From Rufibacter sp. XAAS-G3-1 (GTDB lineage: Bacteria; Bacteroidota; Bacteroidia; Cytophagales; Hymenobacteraceae), in assembly GCF_013623775.1 (NCBI RefSeq), contig NZ_JABFAM010000006.1, forward strand, positions 248,001 through 312,000: DNA of 64,000 nucleotides, given 5' to 3'. The position numbers and the translations under genes are program-made. Below are positions 26,340 through 35,263 of the stretch, piece after piece. Numbering within the stretch: the first letter of the stretch is position 1; every line of letters starts with the position of its first letter. The notes beneath the pieces were generated by a model. That model had not been told where the DNA came from. It was given only the letters and a program-made list of their open reading frames with translations, and ran no database searches.

Positions 26340-27413
26340 TTAACTGCGGCGGGACATTTCACCCCGTAGGTCTTTTCCCAACAGGGTTACTTTCTCCTGC
26401 GGGGTAAGGTTCTGGGCCAGGACAAACATCAGCTTGGTAACGGCGGCCTCGGTACTAATGTCAGAACCGCTAACAACGCCCATTTCTTTCAAGTAGTAGC
26501 TCGTCTCGTACTGCCCCTGGTGCACCTCTCCTTCCTCGCATTGAGACACATTGAGAATTGTAATGCCACGGTCTACCGCTTCACGGAGGAGTTTCAGAAA
26601 CCACGGATAGGTAGGTGCGTTTCCGGCCCCGAAGGTTTCCAGCACCAAGCCCTTCAAGCCTTTGGCTCTAAGTATAGCTTCAATCAAGGTTTTATTGATT
26701 CCGGGGAAAAGCTTTAGTACCGCCACCTGGCTTTCCAATTCCTGGTAAATCCGCAGGGGTTCGGTGGGCGGCGGCAGAATCACGGAGCGGTTGTACTCAA
26801 TATCAATCCCGGCCTTGGCCAACTGCGGATATTTACCGGAGTGGAAGGCGTTGAAGTGCCGGCTTTCCACCTTGGTGGATCGGTTTCCGCGTAACAACAC
26901 GGTATTGAAGAAAATAGAAACCTCGGGCACCAACGGTTTTCCAGAGCGGTAGGCCGAGGCTATTTCCATGGCAGTGATTAAGTTACGGCGGGCATCAGTC
27001 CGCATCCGGCCAATGGGCACCTGGGCACCGGTGAAAATGACCGGTTTTCCCAGATTCTCCAACAAAAAGCTCAGGGCCGAGGCACTGTACGCCATGGTAT
27101 CGGTGCCGTGTAGTATCACAAAACCATCATACTCCTGGTAATTCACCTGTATGACCTGGGCTAGTTTTATCCAATGCTCTACGCCTATGTTGGAGGAGTC
27201 AATGGGCGGATCTAAACTAAGCACCGTCAGCATCACCTTGAATTGGCGCATCTCGGGCACGCGGTGAATCACTTCACTAAAATCAAACGGCACCAGGTGC
27301 TGGTCTTCTTTGTCAGAGACCATCCCAATGGTACCACCGGTGTAAATAAGCAAAATGGAAGCCTCAGGATCTCGCGGAGCCGCCGTATTGATATTTACCT
27401 TTAAGAACTTCAT
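26340..27413 (-). CDS. ansA: Type I L-asparaginase
   Basis: A 357-residue cytosolic asparaginase that hydrolyses L-asparagine to aspartate and ammonia. The two catalytic threonine motifs are present: YTGGTIGMV near residue 26 and ILHGTDTMAYSAS near residue 100. TGAQVPIGRMRTDARRN is also typical. I start at the ATG at 27413; a TTG at 27425 would add four residues and overlap tatD. The ATG lies 4 bp after the tatD stop, so the two genes are almost certainly co-transcribed. Confidence 0.92.
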   Translation of the reverse strand: MKFLKVNINTAAPRDPEASILLIYTGGTIGMVSDKEDQHLVPFDFSEVIHRVPEMRQFKVMLTVLSLDPPIDSSNIGVEHWIKLAQVIQVNYQEYDGFVILHGTDTMAYSASALSFLLENLGKPVIFTGAQVPIGRMRTDARRNLITAMEIASAYRSGKPLVPEVSIFFNTVLLRGNRSTKVESRHFNAFHSGKYPQLAKAGIDIEYNRSVILPPPTEPLRIYQELESQVAVLKLFPGINKTLIEAILRAKGLKGLVLETFGAGNAPTYPWFLKLLREAVDRGITILNVSQCEEGEVHQGQYETSYYLKEMGVVSGSDISTEAAVTKLMFVLAQNLTPQEKVTLLGKDLRGEMSRRS

Positions 27414-27417
27414 AGAA

Positions 27418-28179
27418 TTAGGCAAAGAGGTTTCTTGCGTTGGCCGTGGTGGCTGCCGCTACCTCATCTAAAGTAATAGACTTGATTTCTGAAATCCGGT
27501 TTGCCACGTACGGCAGAAAAGCGGGTTCATTTCGTTTGCCCCGTTTGGGAACGGGTGCAAGATACGGACTGTCAGTTTCCAATACTACGTGTTTTAGATC
27601 AATCGCCTGTAGTACCGGTTCAAGCCCGCCGTTTTTGAAGGTACTTACGCCGCCTATGCCCAAAAGGAAATTCTGATCTACGGCGGCTTGCGCTTCCTCT
27701 ACGGTACCAGAGAAGCAATGGAAAATTCCTCTCAAGGTACCGTCCTGTTGCTCTCGTATTATCTCAAAGGTATCCTGGAAAGCGTCACGGGTATGGAGAA
27801 TGATGGGGATCTGGTACTTTTTGGCCCAGCCGCACTGGATACGGAGCGCCTCTTGCTGCTCGGGCACAAACGTTTTATCCCAGTAGTAATCCAGTCCGGC
27901 CTCTCCTACTCCTTTGAACGTACGTTTTTCAAACCATTGCTCCATCTCGTGCAGAACCTCTCTGTAGTCCTGGAAAACATGGCACGGGTGCAAGCCCATT
28001 AACGCGTGACACCACGGGTGCCGCTCCTCAATTTGCAGCATGGTGCCAATGGAGGCAAGGTCAATATTGGGCATATACACTTCGGCCACCTGGGCCTCCT
28101 GGGCGCGTTGCAGCATCTCTTCCCGGTCTTGCGCAAACTCAGGGGAGAAAACGTGGGCGTGTGAATCTATGTACTTCAT
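27418..28179 (-). CDS. tatD: TatD family metal-dependent hydrolase
   Basis: The 253-residue TIM-barrel hydrolase starts at the ATG at 28179 (MKYIDSHAHVF). A longer frame to 28251 only reads through the A hairpin upstream and is not credible. Metal-ligand motifs are DSHAHV, GEAGLDYYWD, IILHTRDAF, IFHCFSG and VLETDSPYLAP. TatD proteins act as DNases or peptide/D-aminoacyl-tRNA related hydrolases; the bacterial role is best supported for 3'-5' DNA repair. It heads a two-gene operon with asparaginase. Confidence 0.92.
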   Translation of the reverse strand: MKYIDSHAHVFSPEFAQDREEMLQRAQEAQVAEVYMPNIDLASIGTMLQIEERHPWCHALMGLHPCHVFQDYREVLHEMEQWFEKRTFKGVGEAGLDYYWDKTFVPEQQEALRIQCGWAKKYQIPIILHTRDAFQDTFEIIREQQDGTLRGIFHCFSGTVEEAQAAVDQNFLLGIGGVSTFKNGGLEPVLQAIDLKHVVLETDSPYLAPVPKRGKRNEPAFLPYVANRISEIKSITLDEVAAATTANARNLFA

Positions 28180-28200
28180 GAATCTAAAATCTAGGGAACA

Positions 28201-28236
28201 GTTTTGAGCCTGTTTTCTGTAAAACAGCCTCAAAAC
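28201..28236. repeat. A hairpin between the glycosyltransferase and tatD
   Basis: Arms GTTTTGAGCCTGTTTT and AAAACAGCCTCAAAAC pair around CTGT with one unpaired base. It sits between two genes on the same strand and probably ends the upstream operon. Confidence 0.8.
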
Positions 28237-28269
28237 GGCAAAGGTACGCAATTCAGTGCGTCGTGAAAC

Positions 28270-29361
28270 TTAATACAACCTGCCTTTCCACCTGATTTTG
28301 AACGGCAGGAAGAAATAGATGATCAATACCAACGTGCTAACCAGGAGGTAAATTTCAAGAAAGAGGATGTCTGTCCATTTAGCTTTCCTATGCACATAAG
28401 AGACACATTTATGAACGAACATACTCTGCAGCACTAGTTTCCCGATGAAGATGGTGATCCAAATCCCGAAGGACGTATGGGCAAAGAATGGCAGCCACAC
28501 CGGGTAGTACGAAGAATGGATCACAAACAGCAGCAGCATGTACCAGGGTAAGTGCACGGAGCCCCGCATCCAGCGACGACGCTGCTGCAAAAGGGTGGGC
28601 ACATTGGGGGCAGGAAGTGAAAAGGCGAGCACTTCGGGTTGGTAGACGTTTTTGGTTTTAAATCCTTTGGCAAGCACCTGCTTGAAAAGCTGAACATCTT
28701 CGGTAATAGAAAATGGAATGGACTCAAAACCGCCCACGGCTTTATACGCTTCCCTGGTTACCAGCATGTTATTGCCCATGGTGGAAACGGCCAGGTTCCG
28801 GTCTGCCACTACCTGCATCAGCCCCAGATTATAAAGCCAGTCCAGCCGCTGCAGACGCTCAAAGAAACGGCGGCCTTTGGTGGTGGTAATGCCGGTGACA
28901 ATGCCGGTGCCGGGGCTTAGGTACCGAAGCATGGTTTCTACCCAGTGGGGCGGTACTTCAATGTCAGCATCGGTGATGAAGAAGATGTCTGAGGTGGCCT
29001 GTTGGGCAAGTTGGGCCAGCACATTGGCTTTGCCTTTGGTACCCTGAATGTCATGGAGAATGCCGTGGCAGGTGACATACGGGTGGGTTTGCCGGAAAGC
29101 CTCTATCAGGTGGCGGGTATTATCGGTGGAACGGTCATCGCCAACCAGCACCTCTAACCGGTCTTTGGGGTACTTGAGCCGGTGAATGGCCTCCAGGCAC
29201 GTAGTAATGTGCTCTTCTTCGTTACGGGCCGCAATTAGGATACTTACTCTGGGAAACTGCGTGAGCGGCGGAACAACCCTGGGTTTTCTATTCCACCACA
29301 GGCTCAGAAGAACCGTGAAGATGGAAAAATAGAGAATTAGGAATCCAAGGGAAAAGAGCAT
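28270..29361 (-). CDS. Membrane glycosyltransferase, GT2 family
   Basis: A 363-residue family 2 glycosyltransferase with an N-terminal membrane helix (residues 2-22), a cytosolic GT-A domain (about 35-260: SILIAARNEEEHITTCLEA, ITDADIEVP with the DxD, and QQRRRWMRG as the Q/R-x-x-R-W motif) and three C-terminal helices. This layout fits processive or polyprenol-linked sugar transfer. The gene begins 3 bp after the polysaccharide deacetylase stop. The pair could make and edit a surface polysaccharide or glycolipid, but the substrate is not inferable. Confidence 0.88.
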   Translation of the reverse strand: MLFSLGFLILYFSIFTVLLSLWWNRKPRVVPPLTQFPRVSILIAARNEEEHITTCLEAIHRLKYPKDRLEVLVGDDRSTDNTRHLIEAFRQTHPYVTCHGILHDIQGTKGKANVLAQLAQQATSDIFFITDADIEVPPHWVETMLRYLSPGTGIVTGITTTKGRRFFERLQRLDWLYNLGLMQVVADRNLAVSTMGNNMLVTREAYKAVGGFESIPFSITEDVQLFKQVLAKGFKTKNVYQPEVLAFSLPAPNVPTLLQQRRRWMRGSVHLPWYMLLLFVIHSSYYPVWLPFFAHTSFGIWITIFIGKLVLQSMFVHKCVSYVHRKAKWTDILFLEIYLLVSTLVLIIYFFLPFKIRWKGRLY

Positions 29362-29364
29362 CCG

Positions 29365-30000
29365 CTACAGGGTTTTGAAAGAATATCCCAGCTCAGAGAA
29401 GTGGCGCAGTAGCCGGGGCAATACATAGCGCAGGTTTCGCTCCGCCTTCAGGCTGTCATGAAACACCACCACAGATCCGGGGCCGGTTACTGAAATCGCC
29501 TTGGCCAGGCATTTCTCCGGTGACAGGGTGGCGTCAAAATCATAGGTGAGGGTGCTCCACATGACAATCTGGTACTCTGGCTCCAACATACGCAGATGTT
29601 GCCAGGTCAGTTGACCATGGGGCGGCCTGAACAATTTTCGCTGGTTGGTGGTGCCCCCCACCTTTTCCAGCGCCATCTGGCATTGGTGTATTTGGCTGCG
29701 GTACGCGGCGGGCGACAGATTCCAGGCTTTTACGTGTTGGTGGGTATGGTTCGCCAGAAGATGTCCCTGGTTCAAGACCTGCCGCGCGATGCCGGGGTAA
29801 CGCTCCAGGTTTTCCCCCACGCAGAAGAAAGTGGCTTTGGCCTGGTAAGCAGCCAACTGTTCCAGCACAAACGGCGTGACCACCGGAATGGGCCCGTCAT
29901 CAAACGTAAGGAAAATAGTTTTATCGGCCACGGGCCTCTTCCACCAGACGTTAGGAAACAGCCAAGGCAAAAGAGGCGGGGTTTTGTGGAAGCGCAGCAC
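29365..30000 (-). CDS. Polysaccharide deacetylase (NodB homology domain)
   Basis: I favour the GTG at 30000, giving 211 residues (LRFHKTPPLLPWLFP...). The alternative TTG at 30105 adds 35 basic residues that look non-coding. The NodB motifs are clear: TFDDGPIP (catalytic base and metal aspartate), HTHQH (metal histidines), RPPHGQ and VVFHDSL. Members remove acetyl groups from N-acetylated sugars in chitin-like chains, peptidoglycan or exopolysaccharide. It forms a tight operon with the GT2 gene downstream. Confidence 0.88.
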   Translation of the reverse strand: MLRFHKTPPLLPWLFPNVWWKRPVADKTIFLTFDDGPIPVVTPFVLEQLAAYQAKATFFCVGENLERYPGIARQVLNQGHLLANHTHQHVKAWNLSPAAYRSQIHQCQMALEKVGGTTNQRKLFRPPHGQLTWQHLRMLEPEYQIVMWSTLTYDFDATLSPEKCLAKAISVTGPGSVVVFHDSLKAERNLRYVLPRLLRHFSELGYSFKTL

Positions 30001-30184
30001 TAGATAAGTTAAAAGTGTATTCCCCTTTCTGTCAAAACCTTTTCTGGTTCTTGATATGGACTTACGTTTAAAACCCAATTTCTTAAAATCAGGCTTAAAA
30101 CACAAAGGCTCTGGTTTTATAAAGATAAAGATTTATTTCTGCGCTGTAGCCTCTGCCTGGAACTTGCTTCTATTGAGGGATTAG

Positions 30185-30545
30185 CAGGTGCATGGAGTAT
30201 GCTGTTCCCTTGGTTTGTCCGTTCGTTGCGTGGGTGCAAGTGCTGTGTTGTTTCATCTTTGGCGGTAAGCGCTCACGGCCGCGGGGCCCCGTCTTCCCCT
30301 CGCGCACTGCCCTTTCGGCCTGAGCCGTTTGTCTCTCTTAGCTGAGGTCTGTCCATGACCAAAAGCGAGGCGCGCTCGGGGAAGACTGGAAATGGGGAAA
30401 GGAGCGAAAGCGGTGATGATTGTACCTGTAGAGACCAGGCATTGCCTTGGCTCTGTCACGCATTCCTGTCTCCTGGAAAAGCGTATTCATTCCCCTCCTG
30501 GGAGGGGTTGGGGTGGGTTCTGGCGCTTCGCTTCACCATCTCCTA
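30185..30545 (-). repeat. Dispersed element B, copy 4 (inverted)
   Basis: Reverse orientation, like copy 2, but without the nested C palindromes. The stem pairs GTCTTCCCC at 30291-30299 with GGGGAAGAC at 30378-30386; the AGGAGGGG-type palindrome is near 30490. It fills the gap between the deacetylase and phosphatase genes, where no gene is visible. Confidence 0.85.
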
Positions 30546-30606
30546 TTAGAACAAAACCATCAAAATAGAGACGTCATATTCTATGGTGAAACGTTTCCCG
30601 CTTCTT

Positions 30607-31830
30607 TTATTTGAAACGGCAGGAAAGCAGGGTAATGTCATCATTGAAGGAAGTGCCGCTGTTGTAGGCGTTTACTTCGTGCAACAGTTGCCGATGGATA
30701 TTTTTGGAGCTCACATAACGGCAATTCTGCAGCACCCTAAGGGTGTTCTCTATCCCGAACTCGTCTTCCTCCTGGTTGAAAACCTCGGTGAGGCCATCGG
30801 TGTAGCAGAGCACCAGGGCGTTGTGCGGCACATGCACCTTGGTGACCGTCAAAAACGGAAGCTCATCAAAGATGCCCAGCATGGTAGTTCCCTCGGTTAA
30901 CAGGCGGTAGGTGTTGTTCTCGTAGAGGAGAATGGACTCATTGTGCCCGGCACTCACGTAGCTGAGTTCACGGGTGCTGCGGTTGTACAGGCCCAGAAAA
31001 CAGGTAATGAACTTCTCGGCAATCGCGTTGCGGTAAATCAGGTCGTTCAGCTCGCTGACAATGGTGTGCAGGTTGGTGGTTTGGCGCAGAATGGTGCGCA
31101 GCCCGGCCTGAAAATTGGACATCAAGAGCGAGGCCGGCACGCCTTTCCCCGAAACATCGGCTACGCAGAAAAGGAACTGGTCTTTGTCAATGGGCACGTA
31201 ATCATAATAGTCACCGCCAATGGACGAGTGCGGAATGTAGGTGGCATGGATGGCCACGTCATGGTTATTGGGCAGGGACTTAGGGAAAAGCATGTTCTGC
31301 ACTTCGCGGGCAATCTCAATCTCTTTCCGCATGGCCTCCTGCGTGAGCCGGTGGCGCTCTAACCGGCGATTCTCCATGGCTACCAGAATGATGTTGCTCA
31401 GCGTCTGCACAAAACTCAGGGCACCCAGCGTGGTGTAGTAGGCGTGCACATTCCCTATCATCACAAAAGCCAGAATACGGTTGTTGTGCATGATAGGAAT
31501 GACCGTCTCAAAGTCATACCAGCAGTCATCAATATTTAATTTGGCGAGCGACGTGATTTCCCGCAGCTCCGTGATGGCTGGGGGAAGTTTTATCTCCCGG
31601 AAGTTGTGGGGAGTCCCGAAACTCACTTTGCACTCCCACTTCTCGTCAATGAGGAAAAGGGAAAGGCGCCGGATATTGAGTTGCGCCAGCAACGTGAAAT
31701 GGTATATTTTGTAAAGTGCTTCTTCCGGCAGATTGTTGTTGATGGCTTTGGTGATTTCCAACAGCGCAGCCAACTCCAACTTCTTCAGGTTCAATTCCTG
31801 TTCAACTGTAGGAAACTTCAATTCAGGCAT
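30607..31830 (-). CDS. PP2C/SpoIIE-type phosphatase with GAF domain
   Basis: The 407-residue protein has an N-terminal GAF-like sensor domain (about 15-150), a short coiled linker (HRLTQEAMRKEIEIAREVQN, about 160-180) and a SpoIIE-type PP2C phosphatase domain (about 195-405). Metal-binding motifs are GGDYYDYV, VADVSGKGVPASLLMS and CYTDGLTEV. Such proteins dephosphorylate anti-anti-sigma proteins in partner-switch pathways; no STAS or anti-sigma kinase partner is nearby. It is monocistronic, or the last gene of the cluster starting at 34427. Confidence 0.9.
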   Translation of the reverse strand: MPELKFPTVEQELNLKKLELAALLEITKAINNNLPEEALYKIYHFTLLAQLNIRRLSLFLIDEKWECKVSFGTPHNFREIKLPPAITELREITSLAKLNIDDCWYDFETVIPIMHNNRILAFVMIGNVHAYYTTLGALSFVQTLSNIILVAMENRRLERHRLTQEAMRKEIEIAREVQNMLFPKSLPNNHDVAIHATYIPHSSIGGDYYDYVPIDKDQFLFCVADVSGKGVPASLLMSNFQAGLRTILRQTTNLHTIVSELNDLIYRNAIAEKFITCFLGLYNRSTRELSYVSAGHNESILLYENNTYRLLTEGTTMLGIFDELPFLTVTKVHVPHNALVLCYTDGLTEVFNQEEDEFGIENTLRVLQNCRYVSSKNIHRQLLHEVNAYNSGTSFNDDITLLSCRFK

Positions 31831-31986
31831 CTATTAAAGATATTAGCGGTTCATCTGTGTGTTAGAACCTTGGGTAAATTTAAGCAAAGTGTTCAAGGAA
31901 CTATGCACTGGGGAGCTTGAATAAAAAGCGATGGCCGGTAAACTGCCCCACAGAAACCAGTGCTTTCCTGCCATGCAGCTTACCGG

Positions 31987-32026
31987 GTGTTTTGGGCCCA
32001 TTTCTAGAAAAACAGCCCAAAAAAGA
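31987..32026. repeat. A hairpin, diverged copy
   Basis: GTGTTTTGGGC...GCCCAAAA pairs with a partly disrupted core (CCATTTCTAGAAAAACAG). It lies just after the small conserved protein gene on the minus strand and may act as its terminator. Confidence 0.55.
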
Positions 32027-32035
32027 ACTACTTTT

Positions 32036-32293
32036 TCACCTTGAATTATGGGTAAGGAGCCCATCTTTAGAGGCCAGGAAAAAGTACTGGTGCCCTTCCC
32101 GCTCAAAATGATCAGGATCAAACGGCACCTCGGTGTCCTGGTCGGGGAAAAGGCACTTCACATAGTTCATACTGATCAACCCCCTTAGCGCCTCCCTGAG
32201 TGCCGGTTCTGGCATCTCCAGTTCCTGCTGCAACTCAGCAAACGAAGTCACAAAATAGAGTTCATCTAAAATATCATATTCCTGATCTGTCAT
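32036..32293 (-). CDS. Small conserved protein, winged-helix-like
   Basis: The real start is the ATG at 32293 (MTDQEYDILDELYFV), giving 85 residues; the longer open frame only reads through the neighbour. The ATG overlaps the glycosyltransferase stop as ATGA, so translation is coupled. The pattern of short helices followed by LRGLISMNYVKCL and YFFLASKDGLLTHN looks like a small winged helix, and similar proteins occur beside the same genes in other Cytophagales as far as I recall. Function unknown. Confidence 0.75.
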   Translation of the reverse strand: MTDQEYDILDELYFVTSFAELQQELEMPEPALREALRGLISMNYVKCLFPDQDTEVPFDPDHFEREGHQYFFLASKDGLLTHNSR

Positions 32294-33417
32294 GCGGTGC
32301 TCAGTTGGCGGCCTTTCCAGTGGTACTTTCCCCGTAATCCCAGAAGGCCCGTGAAGACAATGTAGGGGACATACAGCAGTTGTAACAACCACAGGAGCGA
32401 AAGTAACCGCTTTTTATCAAATAAGCTCAGAACCGGGCATAAAAGTAGGGCATCTACACTCATTTTTGTGGTTAATACGATGCCAAAGAACCACCATTCC
32501 CCTAAACCGAAGACCGCCATAAGCAAAGCGACCAAAATAGAACTATTCCCTCCCAGCACAATCAAGGCCAGCAGTTGCGACGTGAACGATTGGTAGTGTT
32601 TCCATTTACTGGCCCACCGCACCCGTTGGTGCAAAAACTGGGTGAGCGTTGCCGCCGCCGGGGTTTGCACAATCACTTCTTTGGCTTTCGCGAAGGTGAT
32701 CTGGCCCGGGTAGCACTGGTGGATTTTGTGGAGCAGGAATTCGTCATCGCCGGAGGGAATCTGTTCATTGCCCTGGAAACCGTGCACCTCATAAAAGGCC
32801 GCTTTTTCATAGGCCAGATTGGCCCCGTTGCACATGGTGGGTTTCTGCACGGCAATAGACGCCGCCCCTACCCCTATCAAGGCCGAAAACTCCAACGCTT
32901 GTAACCGTTGCCAACCAGTAGTTAAAGGCGCATACACCACCGGCCCGCTGATCAGTTTAGGGTTTTGGCCATGCCGAACCTGGTTGAAGGCGGCCAGCCA
33001 GAGTGGCGAGAGACGGCAATCGCCATCGGTGCAGGCAATCCAATCGCCTTGGGCGTGCCGGATGCCCATTTCCACGGCGGCCTTTTTCTGCCTCTTTTCC
33101 GGAAAATCGCTTAAAAACAGCAACGTAAGCGTCAAAGAACTTCGGGCCTGAAACTGTTGCACCAAACCCGGGGTGCCATCCTCAGAATGATCATCCACCA
33201 CAATCACCTCAAACTGAGCCGCCGGGTACTGCTGCCGCTCCAGATCCTTCAACAGCGACAGAATATTTTTGGCCTCGTTCCGGACGGGGATAATGACGGT
33301 GAAGAATGCAGTAGGCGTTTCTTTTGAAATGGAAATTGCAGGAAGTTTTCGCCAGGCGTGCCAGGCCCGCACCATTACCAGCGCGTACACAATCACCAGA
33401 AACAAAACCAGCAGCAT
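32290..33417 (-). CDS. Membrane glycosyltransferase, GT2 family
   Basis: From the ATG at 33417 the product is 375 residues; the longer frame to 33996 is antisense-style read-through of the flippase gene. It has an N-terminal membrane helix (LLVLFLVIVYALVMV), a GT-A domain (FTVIIPVRNEAKNILSLL, IVVDDHSEDGT, CTDGDCRLSP with the DxD-like DGD, and QRVRWASKW as the Q-x-x-R-W motif) and C-terminal membrane helices. It starts inside the stop of the flippase-like gene (TGATG) and ends overlapping the next gene by 4 bp. The three genes are one operon. Confidence 0.9.
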   Translation of the reverse strand: MLLVLFLVIVYALVMVRAWHAWRKLPAISISKETPTAFFTVIIPVRNEAKNILSLLKDLERQQYPAAQFEVIVVDDHSEDGTPGLVQQFQARSSLTLTLLFLSDFPEKRQKKAAVEMGIRHAQGDWIACTDGDCRLSPLWLAAFNQVRHGQNPKLISGPVVYAPLTTGWQRLQALEFSALIGVGAASIAVQKPTMCNGANLAYEKAAFYEVHGFQGNEQIPSGDDEFLLHKIHQCYPGQITFAKAKEVIVQTPAAATLTQFLHQRVRWASKWKHYQSFTSQLLALIVLGGNSSILVALLMAVFGLGEWWFFGIVLTTKMSVDALLLCPVLSLFDKKRLLSLLWLLQLLYVPYIVFTGLLGLRGKYHWKGRQLSTA

Positions 33418-34427
33418 CAACGGGAAGTAGAGAGTTTCAGCGGAAGCACAAAAATAAGCCCCAGCGCACTGGGCAAGGCTATGTTCAAAGTCCACAAAGA
33501 GAGGCTGGCGCCCAGCACCAGCAGGGGATCTTGCCCCATCAACCCAAAAAAGTGCATGGCAGAAAGCTCCCGCATGCCAATATCTGCCAGCGCATTGATG
33601 GAAGGCACCGCCGACTTTATCAAAAACGTGCCCGAAACGCCCCACACATATTCCTCCACTGAAAGATGCACCCCAAACGCCCACAGCAACGCAATGAACT
33701 GCCCCATGAACACCAGGTACCTGACCCCAGAAATGAATATTATCTGTCGCAGTTCTGCAAAAGAATACGTGCCGATGACCGAGAAATAATGCACCCACCG
33801 GCGCAGAAACGTGACCCTTTCCAGTAACCCGATGGCCCATTGAAAACTGAACAGCAGCGCCAATGCCCAGCCATTCATCAACAGCAAGGCCAACCCCACA
33901 GAGATGCCCACCGGCGAAGCCAGGGGAACATAGTATTTGTACACGAAATAGGCGAGTGCCCCAGATCCCATCAGCACCGTGGCAAACAGTTGGCACAAAC
34001 GGCCCAGCAGAATAGCGCCAATGGCATCTGCGCGGTCTTTGCGGTGCAGGGTAAGAATTCGGCCCGCGTAGTCTCCCATACGGTTGGGGGTGACAAAGCC
34101 CAGGGTTAGCCCCACCAACACGGCGCGGTAGGCTTCCAGAAACGTGATTTTCTCAAACTTTTGGGAAAGGTACCGCCACTTCACTGCTTCTACGCCCCAG
34201 TTCATTGGCAGCAAGGCTGCGGCCAGACACAAGGGAAAACCGTTGGTAAACCAGATTTTCCGCAGGGTCTCAAAAGAAAAGGTACTGTGAGAACTTGCTT
34301 CCAGAATTGCTTGTCTTAGGTAGTATAACGTCAGGCCGAAGACCAGCAGCTTGCCTAACCCCACCAAAAGGCGGCGCGGTACCAGCACTTTGCCGGATTG
34401 TTTGTAATTTTGCGCTTCATGATTCAT
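33417..34427 (-). CDS. Flippase-like integral membrane protein (UPF0104/LPG_synthase_TM)
   Basis: A 336-residue polytopic protein with about eight membrane helices, of the family of the membrane part of lysyl-phosphatidylglycerol synthase. LTLGFVTPNRMGDYAGRIL (about residues 112-130) is the family's conserved loop, and SINALADIGMRELS is typical near the end. No aminoacyl-transfer domain is attached. Together with the coupled GT2 gene it may transfer or flip a glycolipid; this is inferred from the operon. Its ATG at 34427 overlaps the divergent ruvC start. Confidence 0.87.
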   Translation of the reverse strand: MNHEAQNYKQSGKVLVPRRLLVGLGKLLVFGLTLYYLRQAILEASSHSTFSFETLRKIWFTNGFPLCLAAALLPMNWGVEAVKWRYLSQKFEKITFLEAYRAVLVGLTLGFVTPNRMGDYAGRILTLHRKDRADAIGAILLGRLCQLFATVLMGSGALAYFVYKYYVPLASPVGISVGLALLLMNGWALALLFSFQWAIGLLERVTFLRRWVHYFSVIGTYSFAELRQIIFISGVRYLVFMGQFIALLWAFGVHLSVEEYVWGVSGTFLIKSAVPSINALADIGMRELSAMHFFGLMGQDPLLVLGASLSLWTLNIALPSALGLIFVLPLKLSTSR

Positions 34428-34991
34428 TCTACCGCAGTTCTTCCCAATAATAAATTAATCTTAGGTGTAGACCCCGGCACCAACGTCATGGGCTATGGCC
34501 TCATAGAGGTGAACGGCTCCAAAATAACGGTTCTCCAGTACGGCGTGTTACAACTCAAAAGCTACAGCAACCACGCCGTAAAGCTGAAGAAGATCTATGA
34601 CAGCACCCTGCGCCTCATCACCGAGTACCTGCCGGACGAAATGGCCATTGAAGCGCCTTTCTTCGGCACCAACGTCCAGTCCATGCTGAAACTGGGCCGC
34701 GCCCAGGGGGTAGCCATTGCCGCCGCCCTGTCCCGCGACATCCCGTACGTGGAATACGCCCCAAAGAAAATAAAACAATCTGTGACCGGCAACGGAAACG
34801 CCTCCAAAGAGCAGGTAGCGGCCATGCTACTGCAGATTCTCAAGATCAAAGAAGCCCCCAAATTCCTGGATGCCACTGATGCCCTGGCCGTTGCCCTTTG
34901 CCACCATTACCAACAAGGCAACAACCAAAAAGCCGGCGGAAAATCCTGGAAAGCGTTCCTGACCGAAAACCCAGACCGCATGGCGAAGTAG
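34419..34991 (+). CDS. ruvC: Holliday junction resolvase RuvC
   Basis: The 190-residue endonuclease cuts four-way junctions as a dimer with RuvAB. Acidic active-site residues are visible in LGVDPGTNVMGYG, AIEAPFFGTN and DATDALAVALCHH. I start at the ATG at 34419 rather than the TTG at 34398, because the first seven residues of the longer form are not conserved-looking. The ATG overlaps the start of the divergent flippase-like gene by 9 bp, so both promoters must lie inside the opposite gene. The tail after CHHYQQG is lysine-rich. Confidence 0.95.
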   Translation: MIHSTAVLPNNKLILGVDPGTNVMGYGLIEVNGSKITVLQYGVLQLKSYSNHAVKLKKIYDSTLRLITEYLPDEMAIEAPFFGTNVQSMLKLGRAQGVAIAAALSRDIPYVEYAPKKIKQSVTGNGNASKEQVAAMLLQILKIKEAPKFLDATDALAVALCHHYQQGNNQKAGGKSWKAFLTENPDRMAK

Positions 34992-34994
34992 TTT

Positions 34995-35262
34995 TCAGTT
35001 GTCAGTTATCAGTTGTTAGTTATCAGTTGTTAGTTTTTAGATTAAATTATTGGATTTAAGTTCTCGCGTAAAACTTACTCCATAAAAGTCATTCGCTCTG
35101 TTTAGGGGCTGTTTTCAATGAAACAGCTCCTAAACAGAGCGAATGACTTTTAGTAGGTCTAGCAACTAAACACTAATAACTGACAACCAACAACTACACA
35201 CTAACAACTGATAACTAACAACTGATAACTAACAACTGATAACTAACAACTGATAACTAGCA
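34995..35262. repeat. Long hairpin with tandem AACTGATAACTAAC repeats
   Basis: The 270-bp gap between ruvC and the HIT gene is one nested inverted structure. At the centre, 35084-35151 is an A hairpin with long outer arms (AAAAGTCATTCGCTCTG and complement). Outside it, the left flank repeats CAGTTATCAGTTGTTAG (34995-35040) and the right flank holds several tandem copies of AACAACTGATAACT (about 35185-35258), the complement of the left flank. Because ruvC and the HIT gene converge here, it probably terminates both. Confidence 0.8.
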
Positions 35263-35263
35263 A

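Noticed and set aside
33418-33996. N-terminal extension of the glycosyltransferase at 32290
   Set aside because: The extension overlaps the flippase-like gene in another frame and is full of Gly, His and Trp without a fold; the ATG at 33417 gives a normal start with an N-terminal membrane helix.
35160-35262. Possible CRISPR array
   Set aside because: The 14-base units are contiguous with no spacers of constant length, and no cas gene is in the window.
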